Assembly (NCBI GenBank): GCA_012837615.1
Contig: DUQX01000115.1
Coordinates: 1-46,316 of the forward strand
Length of the DNA stretch: 46,316 nt
Reading direction: 5' to 3'
DNA from: Bacillota bacterium
GTDB lineage: Bacteria; Bacillota; Dethiobacteria; DTU022; UBA8154
Position 1 is the first letter of the stretch. The number at the start of each line of letters is the position of its first letter. Below the pieces are notes generated by a model, which was not told where the DNA came from, did not search any database, and worked only from the letters and a program-made list of their open reading frames with translations. The position numbers were made by a program, and so were the translations under genes. This document shows positions 35,751 through 42,390 of this stretch, in pieces.

Positions 35751-36011
35751 ATGGTAAAAACCCTGTATGTAGGAAATGTTTCCTGGGGGACCACTGAGGA
35801 AGATCTCCAGAATGCTTTTGCCAAACACGGTGAGGTGCTGGGTTGCCGCATAATTACTGAAAGAGCGACCGGTCGTTCCAGGGGGTATGGTTTTGTAGAG
35901 GTAAATGATGAAGATGCTGAGCAGATAATGGAAAATATGAACGGCGCTGAAGTAGATGGCCGCCGGTTGGTAGTAAATGAAGCTAAGCCGAAAGAAAACA
36001 GGCAACTTTAA
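35751..36011 (+). CDS. RRM-domain RNA-binding protein
   Basis: A single RNA recognition motif fills this 86-residue protein. RNP2 is LYVGNV (residues about 5-10) and RNP1 is RGYGFVEV (about 44-51), with the aromatic residues that stack on RNA. Bacterial single-RRM proteins are often linked to cold or stress adaptation; that role is inferred. It interrupts the nadD-yqeK order. The stop codon lies in the loop of its own terminator. Confidence 0.92.
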   Translation: MVKTLYVGNVSWGTTEEDLQNAFAKHGEVLGCRIITERATGRSRGYGFVEVNDEDAEQIMENMNGAEVDGRRLVVNEAKPKENRQL

Positions 36012-36023
36012 GTTGCCTTTTTT
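36000..36023 (+). terminator. Terminator overlapping the RRM gene stop codon
   Basis: AGGCAACT (36000-36007) pairs with AGTTGCCT (36011-36018) around TTA and runs into T6. The stop codon TAA is at 36009-36011, so the hairpin uses the last coding bases. Confidence 0.85.
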
Positions 36024-36097
36024 ACTTTTTTTATCATTTAAGGAAGGAATGCTTTTTTTTCTGTCAAATTATATTAATTATGATGGTGATATTTTGA

Positions 36098-36724
36098 GTG
36101 AAGACAAATAATGAAAAAATGCGAGGAATTTTGAAAGAAAGAATGGACGAGGAACTGTTCATTCATTCTCTAGGTGTTGAAGAAGCCGCTTATAATCTGG
36201 CCGCACTTTACGGTATTGATTCCCAAAAAGCATCCCTTGCGGGGCTTTTACATGACTATGCCAAAGGTCTTCCTGCAAAACAGCTCTGCAGGATTGCTTC
36301 CGAGTACAATCTTGCGGATGATATCTCCCGGCAAGAGCCGGCGCTTTTGCATGCTCCCGTTGGTGCCTGGTTATTAAAACATGAACTGGGGATAGATGAC
36401 CAGGAAGTATTGGAGGCGATCAGGGTACACACAACCGGTTTTCCGGGAATGTCTCCTTTATCGAAGATAGTATACTTGGCGGATTGTTTGGAGCCCGGAA
36501 GAAACTACCCCGGTGTAAAGGAATTAAGAGCTATTGCGCGGCGTGATCTTAATCAAGCGCTGCTTATCGCGGTAGATAGAACGATCAAACATATTATTGA
36601 TAGAGGGAAAATAATTCATCCTGTTTCCATTCTTTTTCGCAATTCCCTGATTTTATCTAAAAAAAATAATCAGGAGATATATAATCATGAGGTTTGGAAC
36701 AAAAAAACAAAAAGCAGCAGCTAA
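36098..36724 (+). CDS. yqeK: HD-domain hydrolase YqeK (symmetrical Ap4A hydrolase)
   Basis: The HD metal site is seen in FIHSLGVEEAA and GLLHDYAKGLP, with HAPVGAWLL and HTTGFPGMSPLSKIVYLADCLEPGR following; this last block is typical of YqeK. The family hydrolyses diadenosine tetraphosphate to two ADP. At 208 residues it is slightly longer than usual, with a Lys/Asn/Ser-rich tail that overlaps the next gene by 38 bases. The start GTG at 36098 has only weak ribosome binding support. Confidence 0.9.
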   Translation: MKTNNEKMRGILKERMDEELFIHSLGVEEAAYNLAALYGIDSQKASLAGLLHDYAKGLPAKQLCRIASEYNLADDISRQEPALLHAPVGAWLLKHELGIDDQEVLEAIRVHTTGFPGMSPLSKIVYLADCLEPGRNYPGVKELRAIARRDLNQALLIAVDRTIKHIIDRGKIIHPVSILFRNSLILSKKNNQEIYNHEVWNKKTKSSS

Positions 36725-37928
36725 AAAAGGACTGTATAAAAAAAGGCTTTTTTTTATACTTATCTTTATTCTTTTTTTAATCGTGCTGTTTATAGGAACG
36801 CGGTATGTACGTTCTTTCCAGGATTTGCAAAACAAATCCGACTGGGCAAAAGATTTACGGGGTGCTTCGCAGAGCGCCGGTACCAATTACCTTCTATATG
36901 GTCTTATTGAAAATAATGGGGAGGCCGTTATTGAAGAAATGTTTTTTCTTAATTACCCACCGGAAGAGTCATCCTGTAATATAGTATTTATCCCCGGAAA
37001 AACCTTGATGCACCGTCTGGAAAAAAACGTTGAATCAACGGAAACCTCTTCGGAAGGGGAAACTTCCGAACCCGAAGATACGGTTTCTGCAGAGGAGGTT
37101 TCTGAAGGGGAAGCTATTCTTCCGGTTTATACTCCCAGCCATTTTTATAATGAAGGGGGCGGAGAATTATTAGTTAAACAAGTATCCTATTTTTTGAATG
37201 TTCCTATCCATCATTTCATAGAAATAAACTATAATGGTATTTCCAGGCTTGTCGACCACATGGGGGGGATTTCCTACCAGGGCTACAATTTAAAGGGGCA
37301 GGATTATCTGGATTATTTTTTAAGATCAGACGAGGATGAAGAACCCCTTGAGCGAGCATTGCGCCGTGTAGAAACAATCGGAAATTTCATTGAATTTCTT
37401 GGTGAAAAAAAAGGTCTGTTCAGTGTTTTTTCCCTGGTAAGGGAAGCCTCACCATACCTTGATACTGATTTTTCTTGGAAAGAGCTGCAAGATTTTTATA
37501 CTGATTTAAACCCGCTGTTTGATCCTCAGAGCATGATTGTTGAGCTTCCCGGTTCATGGCGCGATTTTGACGGTGAATTATACTTTGAGCCCTACCAGTC
37601 TCAGATCGCTTCAATGATGGGGAACCTTGGGAAGGATTTTATCCTGCCGCGTGAGTTGATTACTGTAGAAGTTCTTAATGGAAGCGGTGTAGCCGGCATT
37701 GCTGCCCGGGTAGGACAAATGCTTGAAGATGAGGGCTTTCAGGTGGTTAAAATAGATAATGCCGATAATTTTGATTACCAGCGAAGCCATGTGATATCCC
37801 GTCTGGATGATATTGAACCGGCCAGGGAAGTGGCTGTGCTTATCTCCGGGGCGGAATTTTTTAAGGAGCCGCTGGCGGAACATCCGGCTATGGTTACAGT
37901 CATTATCGGAAAGAATTTTTCTTTATGA
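36687..37928 (+). CDS. LytR/CpsA/Psr-like membrane protein with LytR_C domain
   Basis: A basic N-terminus and one membrane helix (residues about 20-40) lead to an extracellular LCP-like domain. Family parts such as VNVPIHHFIEINYNGISRLVDHMGGI-like text are recognisable (here FLNVPIHHFIEINYNGI). But the usual SIPRDT arginine block reads FIPGKT, and an acidic Glu/Ser insert (residues about 112-150) follows. The C-terminal LytR_C domain begins ITVEVLNGSGVAGIAARV. LCP proteins attach polymers to peptidoglycan; with the arginine lost, activity is doubtful. It overlaps yqeK. Confidence 0.8.
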   Translation: MRFGTKKQKAAAKKGLYKKRLFFILIFILFLIVLFIGTRYVRSFQDLQNKSDWAKDLRGASQSAGTNYLLYGLIENNGEAVIEEMFFLNYPPEESSCNIVFIPGKTLMHRLEKNVESTETSSEGETSEPEDTVSAEEVSEGEAILPVYTPSHFYNEGGGELLVKQVSYFLNVPIHHFIEINYNGISRLVDHMGGISYQGYNLKGQDYLDYFLRSDEDEEPLERALRRVETIGNFIEFLGEKKGLFSVFSLVREASPYLDTDFSWKELQDFYTDLNPLFDPQSMIVELPGSWRDFDGELYFEPYQSQIASMMGNLGKDFILPRELITVEVLNGSGVAGIAARVGQMLEDEGFQVVKIDNADNFDYQRSHVISRLDDIEPAREVAVLISGAEFFKEPLAEHPAMVTVIIGKNFSL

Positions 37929-37963
37929 GCAGACAATAAAGTAAATCAAGGAGGAGATATGGC

Positions 37964-38329
37964 TTGGCTTTAAATACAAAGGAATTTGCCCTGAAGGCAG
38001 TTCGTTTGTTAAATGAAAAGAAAGCAGTGGATATCATTCTTCTGGAGCTCGGAAAATTATCCCTTATAGCTGATTATTTCCTTATTTGTAATGGGACTTC
38101 AAAAATTCAAACGAAGGCAATTTGCGATCACCTGCTGGAGAACCTTCCGGAGGAAGAGTACGCCCTGCTACGAGTTGAAGGTTATAATGACGCCAGCTGG
38201 ATCCTATTGGATTTTGGCGCTCTTATTGTTCATATTTTTAACGCTGAAGAGCGTTCTTTTTATAATCTTGAGCGTCTTTGGGGAAAAGCAAAGATAATAG
38301 ATTTAAAATATTTAACTCCTTTATCTTAG
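37964..38329 (+). CDS. rsfS: Ribosomal silencing factor RsfS
   Basis: RsfS binds uL14 and blocks joining of ribosomal subunits when nutrients are low. The 121 residues carry the family blocks KAVDIILLELGKLSLIADYF, ICNGTS and GYNDASWILLDFGALIVHIF. The start is TTG at 37964, 7-8 bases after AAGGAGGAG; a closer ATG is out of frame. The order yqeK-LCP-rsfS is the usual Firmicutes one. Confidence 0.95.
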   Translation: MALNTKEFALKAVRLLNEKKAVDIILLELGKLSLIADYFLICNGTSKIQTKAICDHLLENLPEEEYALLRVEGYNDASWILLDFGALIVHIFNAEERSFYNLERLWGKAKIIDLKYLTPLS

Positions 38330-38373
38330 GATACTCCTGATACCTTAATAGATATCTGAAAGGAGATAAGGGA

Positions 38374-39147
38374 ATGGGTCCTCCTGTAGAATATGACATT
38401 AGGAAAGATCCTGAAGCTATTATTAGGGAGTTTGTTCCGAAGAAGGTTGCCGTGCTGACAGGTGCCGGTATTTCTGTAGCAAGTGGGATTAGTCCTTTTC
38501 GTGGGCCGGGTGGGCTCTGGGAGAAATACGATCCCGAAGAAGTAGCTAATATCGAAAACTTTAAGAAAAACCCACGAAAATCCTGGATTATGCTGAAAGA
38601 AGTTCTGGACGTGGTTGAAAAAGCACAACCAAATTCAGCACATTTATCGCTGGCCGAAATGGAGAAAAAGGGGTTTGTAAGCAGCGTTATAACTCAAAAT
38701 GTCGATGGTTTGCACCAAAGGGCGGGTAATAAATCGGTGATTGAGTATCATGGAAATACTACCAGGATGGTTTGCCTGAGCTGCTTTGCTAAGTTTTCAT
38801 CCCGTGAGACAGATTTTAGCACCCTGCCTCCTTATTGTCCTAACTGCGGGGGAGTGCTTAAACCAGATGCTGTTTTCTTCGGGGAGCCCATACCGAGGGC
38901 GGCTTTGCTCAAGGCTCACACCGAGGCGCAGCAATGCCGGGTGATGCTGGTAGTAGGCACGTCGGGGATGGTTCATCCCGCAGCGGGTTTGCCGCTTATA
39001 GCCAAAAAAAATGGGGCACGGGTCATCGAGGTTAACCCCGTGCGTTCACACTTAACCGCATCAGTAACCGATGTCTTTTTAAAAGGAAAAGCCGAAGAAA
39101 TATTACCGGTAATAGAAAAGGGCCTAAGCGACTACATAAAAGGGTGA
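38374..39147 (+). CDS. cobB: NAD-dependent protein deacylase (sirtuin)
   Basis: Sirtuins remove acyl groups from lysines using NAD+. The NAD-binding motifs GAGISVASGISPFRG and TQNVDGLHQRAG, the catalytic histidine in EYHGN, and four zinc cysteines (CLSC and CPNCGG) are all present. The 257 residues are typical. In acetogens a deacylase could control acetyl-CoA enzymes; that is inference. A ThiF-like gene follows after 6 bases, so the two are probably co-expressed. Confidence 0.94.
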   Translation: MGPPVEYDIRKDPEAIIREFVPKKVAVLTGAGISVASGISPFRGPGGLWEKYDPEEVANIENFKKNPRKSWIMLKEVLDVVEKAQPNSAHLSLAEMEKKGFVSSVITQNVDGLHQRAGNKSVIEYHGNTTRMVCLSCFAKFSSRETDFSTLPPYCPNCGGVLKPDAVFFGEPIPRAALLKAHTEAQQCRVMLVVGTSGMVHPAAGLPLIAKKNGARVIEVNPVRSHLTASVTDVFLKGKAEEILPVIEKGLSDYIKG

Positions 39148-39153
39148 TATTTG

Positions 39154-40032
39154 ATGAAAGAGCCGTTCAATATTATAAAATCATTTATTGAAGAAGGGGT
39201 ATCCCCTTCGGGCAGGGTTTATTCAAAAATATCCTTCAAAGCCGTGCAGCTAGCGGCGTTGCAGCTGTCCTGTTCTATAAAAGAAGTAGAAATTACAGCA
39301 CTAGAAAACGGCGTCGTGCCTGAACGTTATGAACGCAGCCTGGGTACTATCGGGGGTGCTGAAGGTCAAATTGTTTTGTTAAAATCACGGGCAGCAGTGG
39401 TAGGCTTAGGCGGCTTGGGTGGATTTGCTTCAGAACTTTTGGCGAGAATGGGAGTGGGGACTCTCGTCCTCATCGATGGCGATAGTTTCAGTGAGAGCAA
39501 TCTAAATCGCCAGCTTCTTGCGACCGAAGAAAATATTGGGCAAAGTAAGGCAGAAGCTGCGCGGCAGAGGATTAAGCTGATAAATGCCGCTGTGGAAACG
39601 GTTGTTCATAAAGAGATGGCAATAAAGGAAAACATCGGCTTTATGCTCCGGGGCTGTAATGTGGTTCTGGACTGTTTGGACAACCTACAAACACGTTTTT
39701 TGCTGCAGGATTCCTGCCAACAACTCGGTATACCCCTGGTTCATGGAGCTATTGCACAGTTTTTTGGCCAGGTATCCACTATTATGCCGGGGGACCCCGG
39801 CTTCAAAGCTATTTATAAATTTTATGAAAAAGGAAAAGATAAGGGTATAGAAAGAGAACTGGGAAATCCCTCTACGACACCTGCCCTGGTTTCTGCCTGG
39901 CAGGTCCAGGAGGCAATAAAAGTCTTGTTAAGTAATGAGGCGACTTTACGCAATCGTCTGTTATTTATTGATACATTGCATGGGGGTACGGAAACTATTT
40001 TGCTGAATGAGGATGAAAAGAACGATGAGTGA
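39154..40032 (+). CDS. ThiF/MoeB/HesA-family adenylyltransferase-like protein
   Basis: The E1-like fold is clear: VVGLGGLGGFASELLARMG is the nucleotide-binding loop, DGDSFSESNLNRQLLAT the Asp and Arg block, and VVLDCLDNLQTRFLLQD follows. Such proteins adenylate the C-terminus of ubiquitin-like sulfur carriers (ThiS, MoaD). The zinc CxxC pairs of MoeB are missing, and about 75 extra residues precede the fold. No sulfur carrier is next to it, so the partner is unknown. ATG 39154 is preferred to TTG 39151. The end overlaps the SASP gene by 8 bases. Confidence 0.85.
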   Translation: MKEPFNIIKSFIEEGVSPSGRVYSKISFKAVQLAALQLSCSIKEVEITALENGVVPERYERSLGTIGGAEGQIVLLKSRAAVVGLGGLGGFASELLARMGVGTLVLIDGDSFSESNLNRQLLATEENIGQSKAEAARQRIKLINAAVETVVHKEMAIKENIGFMLRGCNVVLDCLDNLQTRFLLQDSCQQLGIPLVHGAIAQFFGQVSTIMPGDPGFKAIYKFYEKGKDKGIERELGNPSTTPALVSAWQVQEAIKVLLSNEATLRNRLLFIDTLHGGTETILLNEDEKNDE

Positions 40033-40207
40033 CGATAATGATAAGAAAAAGAAAAAGCAACTGGCAAAGAAAATAAAGGAAGAAATCGCCAGTGAACTCG
40101 GATTTGAAGATATTATTGCTAACAAAGGTTGGGCTAATCTTACATCGAGGGAAACCGGAAAAATTGGAGGTTATGTGGCAAAAAGGTTAAAGAAAGAAAA
40201 ACAATAA
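40025..40207 (+). CDS. Small acid-soluble spore protein, alpha/beta type
   Basis: The 60-residue protein ends NLTSRETGKIGGYVAKRLKK, the conserved DNA-binding half of alpha/beta SASP. It also has KEEIASELGF, like the germination protease cleavage site. SASP coat spore DNA and protect it from UV. The lysine-rich N-terminus (DKKKKKQ) is unusual. The track start is 40007; ATG 40025 gives a better fit and spacing. It overlaps the ThiF-like gene, an odd partner for a spore-specific gene. Confidence 0.82.
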   Translation: MSDDNDKKKKKQLAKKIKEEIASELGFEDIIANKGWANLTSRETGKIGGYVAKRLKKEKQ

Positions 40208-40266
40208 ACTTTTGGTTTTAGTAACAAAAGTGCTTAATAAGCATAAACGGTTTACAATAATTGCGG

Positions 40267-40680
40267 TTAAATTGCCCGGTGTCCCAGGCCAACGCATACC
40301 TCGTTTAAATGGAGAAGGCCTATGGCAAAGAATATCGCTACAGCAACATTGTCTCCTTTTCTGGCGATGCCGACTTTGCCGCCGACATTCAGCCCCATAG
40401 CTTTTGGCATCACCTGGGAAAGGGCTTCCCTGGTTGCGCCCGCAACCGCTCCTTCACCGAGATGTGTTTCGTCGACGATATTTTCTCTTTTAGCTGCAAC
40501 AACAGCTCTTTCCATTACTTTTTGCAGCGAATTCAGGAATTCGCCCCCATAATCAACAGCTGTTGCTTTTATTCCTTCCCCAAGGTATTTTTCCTTAAGT
40601 TTTTTCTCCGCCTCCCTGCCGGGGCTCAGGGCAAGTTGCAATGCAGCTCGGGCTGCTATAACGCTTTCAACCCTGTTCAT
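40267..40680 (-). CDS. hutP: HutP-family RNA-binding regulator
   Basis: HutP in Bacillus binds histidine and Mg2+ and acts as antiterminator of the hut operon. The 137 residues carry the family segments AVDYGGEFLNSLQKVMERAVVAAKRE, ETHLGEGAVAGATREAL and GLNVGGKVGIAR. The metal/histidine region with ETHLGEG and the final GLGH is retained. No hut genes are nearby, so it probably acts on other targets, as many clostridial copies must. GGGGGAGG precedes the ATG. An extended -10 promoter is at 40714-40722. Confidence 0.9.
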   Translation of the reverse strand: MNRVESVIAARAALQLALSPGREAEKKLKEKYLGEGIKATAVDYGGEFLNSLQKVMERAVVAAKRENIVDETHLGEGAVAGATREALSQVMPKAMGLNVGGKVGIARKGDNVAVAIFFAIGLLHLNEVCVGLGHRAI

Positions 40681-40713
40681 ATATTTTCCTCCCCCTTACA
40701 GGCTCTTTCCAAA

Positions 40714-40722
40714 ATTATACCA
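40714..40722 (-). promoter_or_regulatory. Extended -10 promoter of hutP
   Basis: On the minus strand the sequence reads TGGTATAAT, an extended -10 box. The -35 position (40737-40742) is poor and coincides with the outer arm of the inverted-repeat element. Confidence 0.65.
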
Positions 40723-40737
40723 TATTTCCCTGCATAA

Positions 40738-41190
40738 TAAAATAAGAACCCACAATGACCTTTGCTTCCGGCTGTATCAGACCCTTTTTACAGCCTGTTA
40801 CAGTCCTTTGACTGCAACAGACCGCATCAGAGAGCCTGATACAACCTTGACTCGATCAGTATAAATCCCCTTGGAAGCCGCTGACGATTTTCCGACCGTC
40901 AGCGACCTCATTGCCATATTGTGAAACTCCGTGTAACAAAAAATTTTTTTAATTTTTTATGGGAACTTATACTGATCTTTGCTCGACTGTGTTATGTCCT
41001 TGATGACCCCAGAATGGCCTTCCATGGTCATTCTGGAGCCAATGCAGAACATAACACAATCTTCCCGCCGGCTGTTATAGAGCCTTTATTGACCCTATAA
41101 CAGCCTTTGGCCGGCTGCTGTAAAGCCATAAAGAGACCTTACAGCAACCTTGGCTCGGCCATTGTGGACCCTTATCACGGTTTTATTTTA
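40738..41190. repeat. Nested inverted-repeat element with five hairpin branches
   Basis: The ends are terminal inverted repeats: TAAAATAAGAACC (40738-40750) and GGTTTTATTTTA (41179-41190), continued inward by CCACAATG/CATTGTGG. Inside are five branches. (1) TGTATCAG 40773/CTGATACA 40836 enclosing CTGTTACAGT/ACTGCAACAG. (2) GATCAGTATAA 40854/TTATACTGATC 40967 enclosing CGCTGACG/CGTCAGCG. (3) TGTGTTATGT 40988/ACATAACACA 41049 enclosing CCAGAATGGCC/GGTCATTCTGG. (4) GGCTGTTATAG 41070/CTATAACAGCC 41095. (5) GGCTGCTGTAA 41113/TTACAGCAACC 41139. Linkers are alike (CCTTGACTCG, CTTTGCTCG, CCTTGGCTCGG), and left arms of branches 4 and 5 are followed by AGCC and right arms preceded by GACC. No protein is encoded. 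Confidence 0.85.
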
Positions 41191-41253
41191 ACCAGTACTA
41201 GAGAATTTATGAACATTTATGTCTGGTAACTTATGGAAAAACAAAATTTAAAG

Positions 41254-41396
41254 TATAATTTAAAATATTTTATATTTTTTTAAAAAGAGCAGGATATTGC
41301 AAGGTTATAACGAATTACTAAAAATAGTGGAACAAGTAAAAACCTAACCTCCTACAAAATATTTTTAACAGGGGAGTGTAATCTCCTGTTTTTTTT
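41254..41396 (+). ncRNA. Candidate small RNA ended by an orphan terminator
   Basis: A TATAAT box (41254-41259, weak -35) is followed about 110 bases later by a terminator: AACAGGGG pairs with CTCCTGTT (41367-41374/41383-41390, one G-T pair), then T8. No rightward gene precedes it. Just before the hairpin an unpaired CCTAACCTCCT could bind Shine-Dalgarno sequences. Existence as an RNA is inferred. Confidence 0.4.
41367..41396 (+). terminator. Rightward intrinsic terminator without upstream gene
   Basis: An 8-bp stem with an 8-base loop and a run of eight T (41389-41396). It faces away from hutP and against the SleB gene. Confidence 0.75.
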
Positions 41397-41402
41397 GAAA
41401 AA

Positions 41403-41430
41403 AATAAAGCCGTATAATAACGGCTTTATT
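41403..41430 (-). terminator. Terminator of the SleB-type gene, overlapping its stop
   Basis: AATAAAGCCG/CGGCTTTATT form a perfect 10-bp stem. On the minus strand it is followed by T7, and the TAA stop (41428-41426) lies inside the stem. Confidence 0.85.
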
Positions 41431-41989
41431 TTACAAAGATGTGATTTCCTATTTTAGTACAATATGGCCTGCAGCGTATCCAGTAGTTTGAGGTTTTTGC
41501 GGGATTATAGAATGATAATGCCCCACCCGTTGGATCGTTGCCATGTAGAGCTTCTTTAACTGCCTCATAGGCAATTTTGTCAGCCGGCAGGTTAATTTGA
41601 CCGTTACCCACCGGGCAGTACTGGAAGCCGTGGTTGTATTCGTAGATAACATCCCCTATAGTATCGGGGTAGGCGGGGTTTTCTACCCTGTTTAAAACAG
41701 TTGCTGCAACTGCTACCTTGCCTTTATACGGTTCACCTTTTGCTTCAGCGTGTACCAGCCTGGCGAGCAGATCAATGTCCTGTGAATCGTAGTTTTTTAT
41801 TTTATCCTCTGCTACTGGTTTTTTGCCATCAAGAAGTTCTGTGGAACCTATTTTATCATTTTTCTGTAACGCGTTAGTATTTTCAATAACCGATAATGCA
41901 TTTAACGGTTTATCCAGAACAGCTTCTGTTTTTGCAGGGCAGTTCATAAAAAGGGAAATACAGGTGAACATTACCAGAAATGCCTTCAT
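41426..41989 (-). CDS. SleB/CwlJ-type cell wall hydrolase
   Basis: After a short signal-like N-terminus and a linker, the Hydrolase_2 domain covers residues about 70-187. LLARLVHAEAKGEPYKGKVAVAA includes the catalytic glutamate, and VAATVLNRVENPAYP and ALSFYNPAKTSNYWIR are family blocks. SleB and CwlJ are lytic enzymes of spore cortex and wall. The gene is preceded by a ydaO-type riboswitch, a frequent combination that links wall hydrolysis to c-di-AMP. GGGAGG precedes the ATG. Confidence 0.9.
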   Translation of the reverse strand: MKAFLVMFTCISLFMNCPAKTEAVLDKPLNALSVIENTNALQKNDKIGSTELLDGKKPVAEDKIKNYDSQDIDLLARLVHAEAKGEPYKGKVAVAATVLNRVENPAYPDTIGDVIYEYNHGFQYCPVGNGQINLPADKIAYEAVKEALHGNDPTGGALSFYNPAKTSNYWIRCRPYCTKIGNHIFVK

Positions 41990-42005
41990 TTTATATTCCT
42001 CCCTT

Positions 42006-42124
42006 TTGCCTCCGGGGTTAGCTGACGGGTTCGGGCAGGGAAAGCCCTAAATTAATTCACCCCCAAATGGTTTCCCCGTACCCCCAGAAGGGGGATTCGG
42101 CCATTATTGCCGGCATTTTCGGCT
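42006..42124 (-). promoter_or_regulatory. c-di-AMP riboswitch (ydaO/yuaA type)
   Basis: On the minus strand the leader of the SleB gene holds the ydaO consensus parts: GCCGAA, GGGGAAACCA, TTGGGGGTGAATTAAT, then CCGAACCCGTCAGCTAACCC and GGAGGC. It ends about 16 bases before the start codon. Known members turn gene expression off when c-di-AMP is high. Confidence 0.88.
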
Positions 42125-42130
42125 GCCCGT

Positions 42131-42159
42131 AGTATAACAAAAACCTCTGCGTTGCTCAA
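42131..42159 (-). promoter_or_regulatory. Promoter of the riboswitch-controlled SleB gene
   Basis: On the minus strand TTGAGC and TATACT are separated by 17 bases, placing the transcript start at the 5' end of the riboswitch. From here to 42390 no gene is seen. Confidence 0.72.
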
Positions 42160-42390
42160 ACAGGCCTAAGCAGAGGATATATGCAATAATAAGTCTTACG
42201 GGGGATGAGTTTACATAAATCCTTAAAAGCCCCCTATACCCCCCAAAACTGGTAAAAAACTTTTTGATGGAAAAACATTACTGCTGGGATTTGTCCCGGT
42301 ATTGTCAAGGATCTGTTGTAGCGTTGGTAAAAAGCAAGCCTCGGGTTTTTGCAAAATTATCCGGTATTACCGCGGGATATTTCTGTTACA

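Noticed and set aside
35661-36005. 114-codon minus-strand ORF over the RRM gene
   Set aside because: Opposite a well-defined RRM domain; no ribosome binding site.
40309-40737. 142-codon plus-strand ORF opposite hutP
   Set aside because: Complementary to a clear HutP gene; composition is that of an antisense frame.
40738-41190. CRISPR array or rho-independent terminator cluster as explanation of the hairpins
   Set aside because: There is no repeated direct sequence with regular spacers, arms all differ, and the hairpins lack T-runs; the nesting is not explained by terminators.
40738-41190. Group II intron or retron
   Set aside because: No reverse transcriptase frame and no domain V or msr/msd-like signature was recognised.
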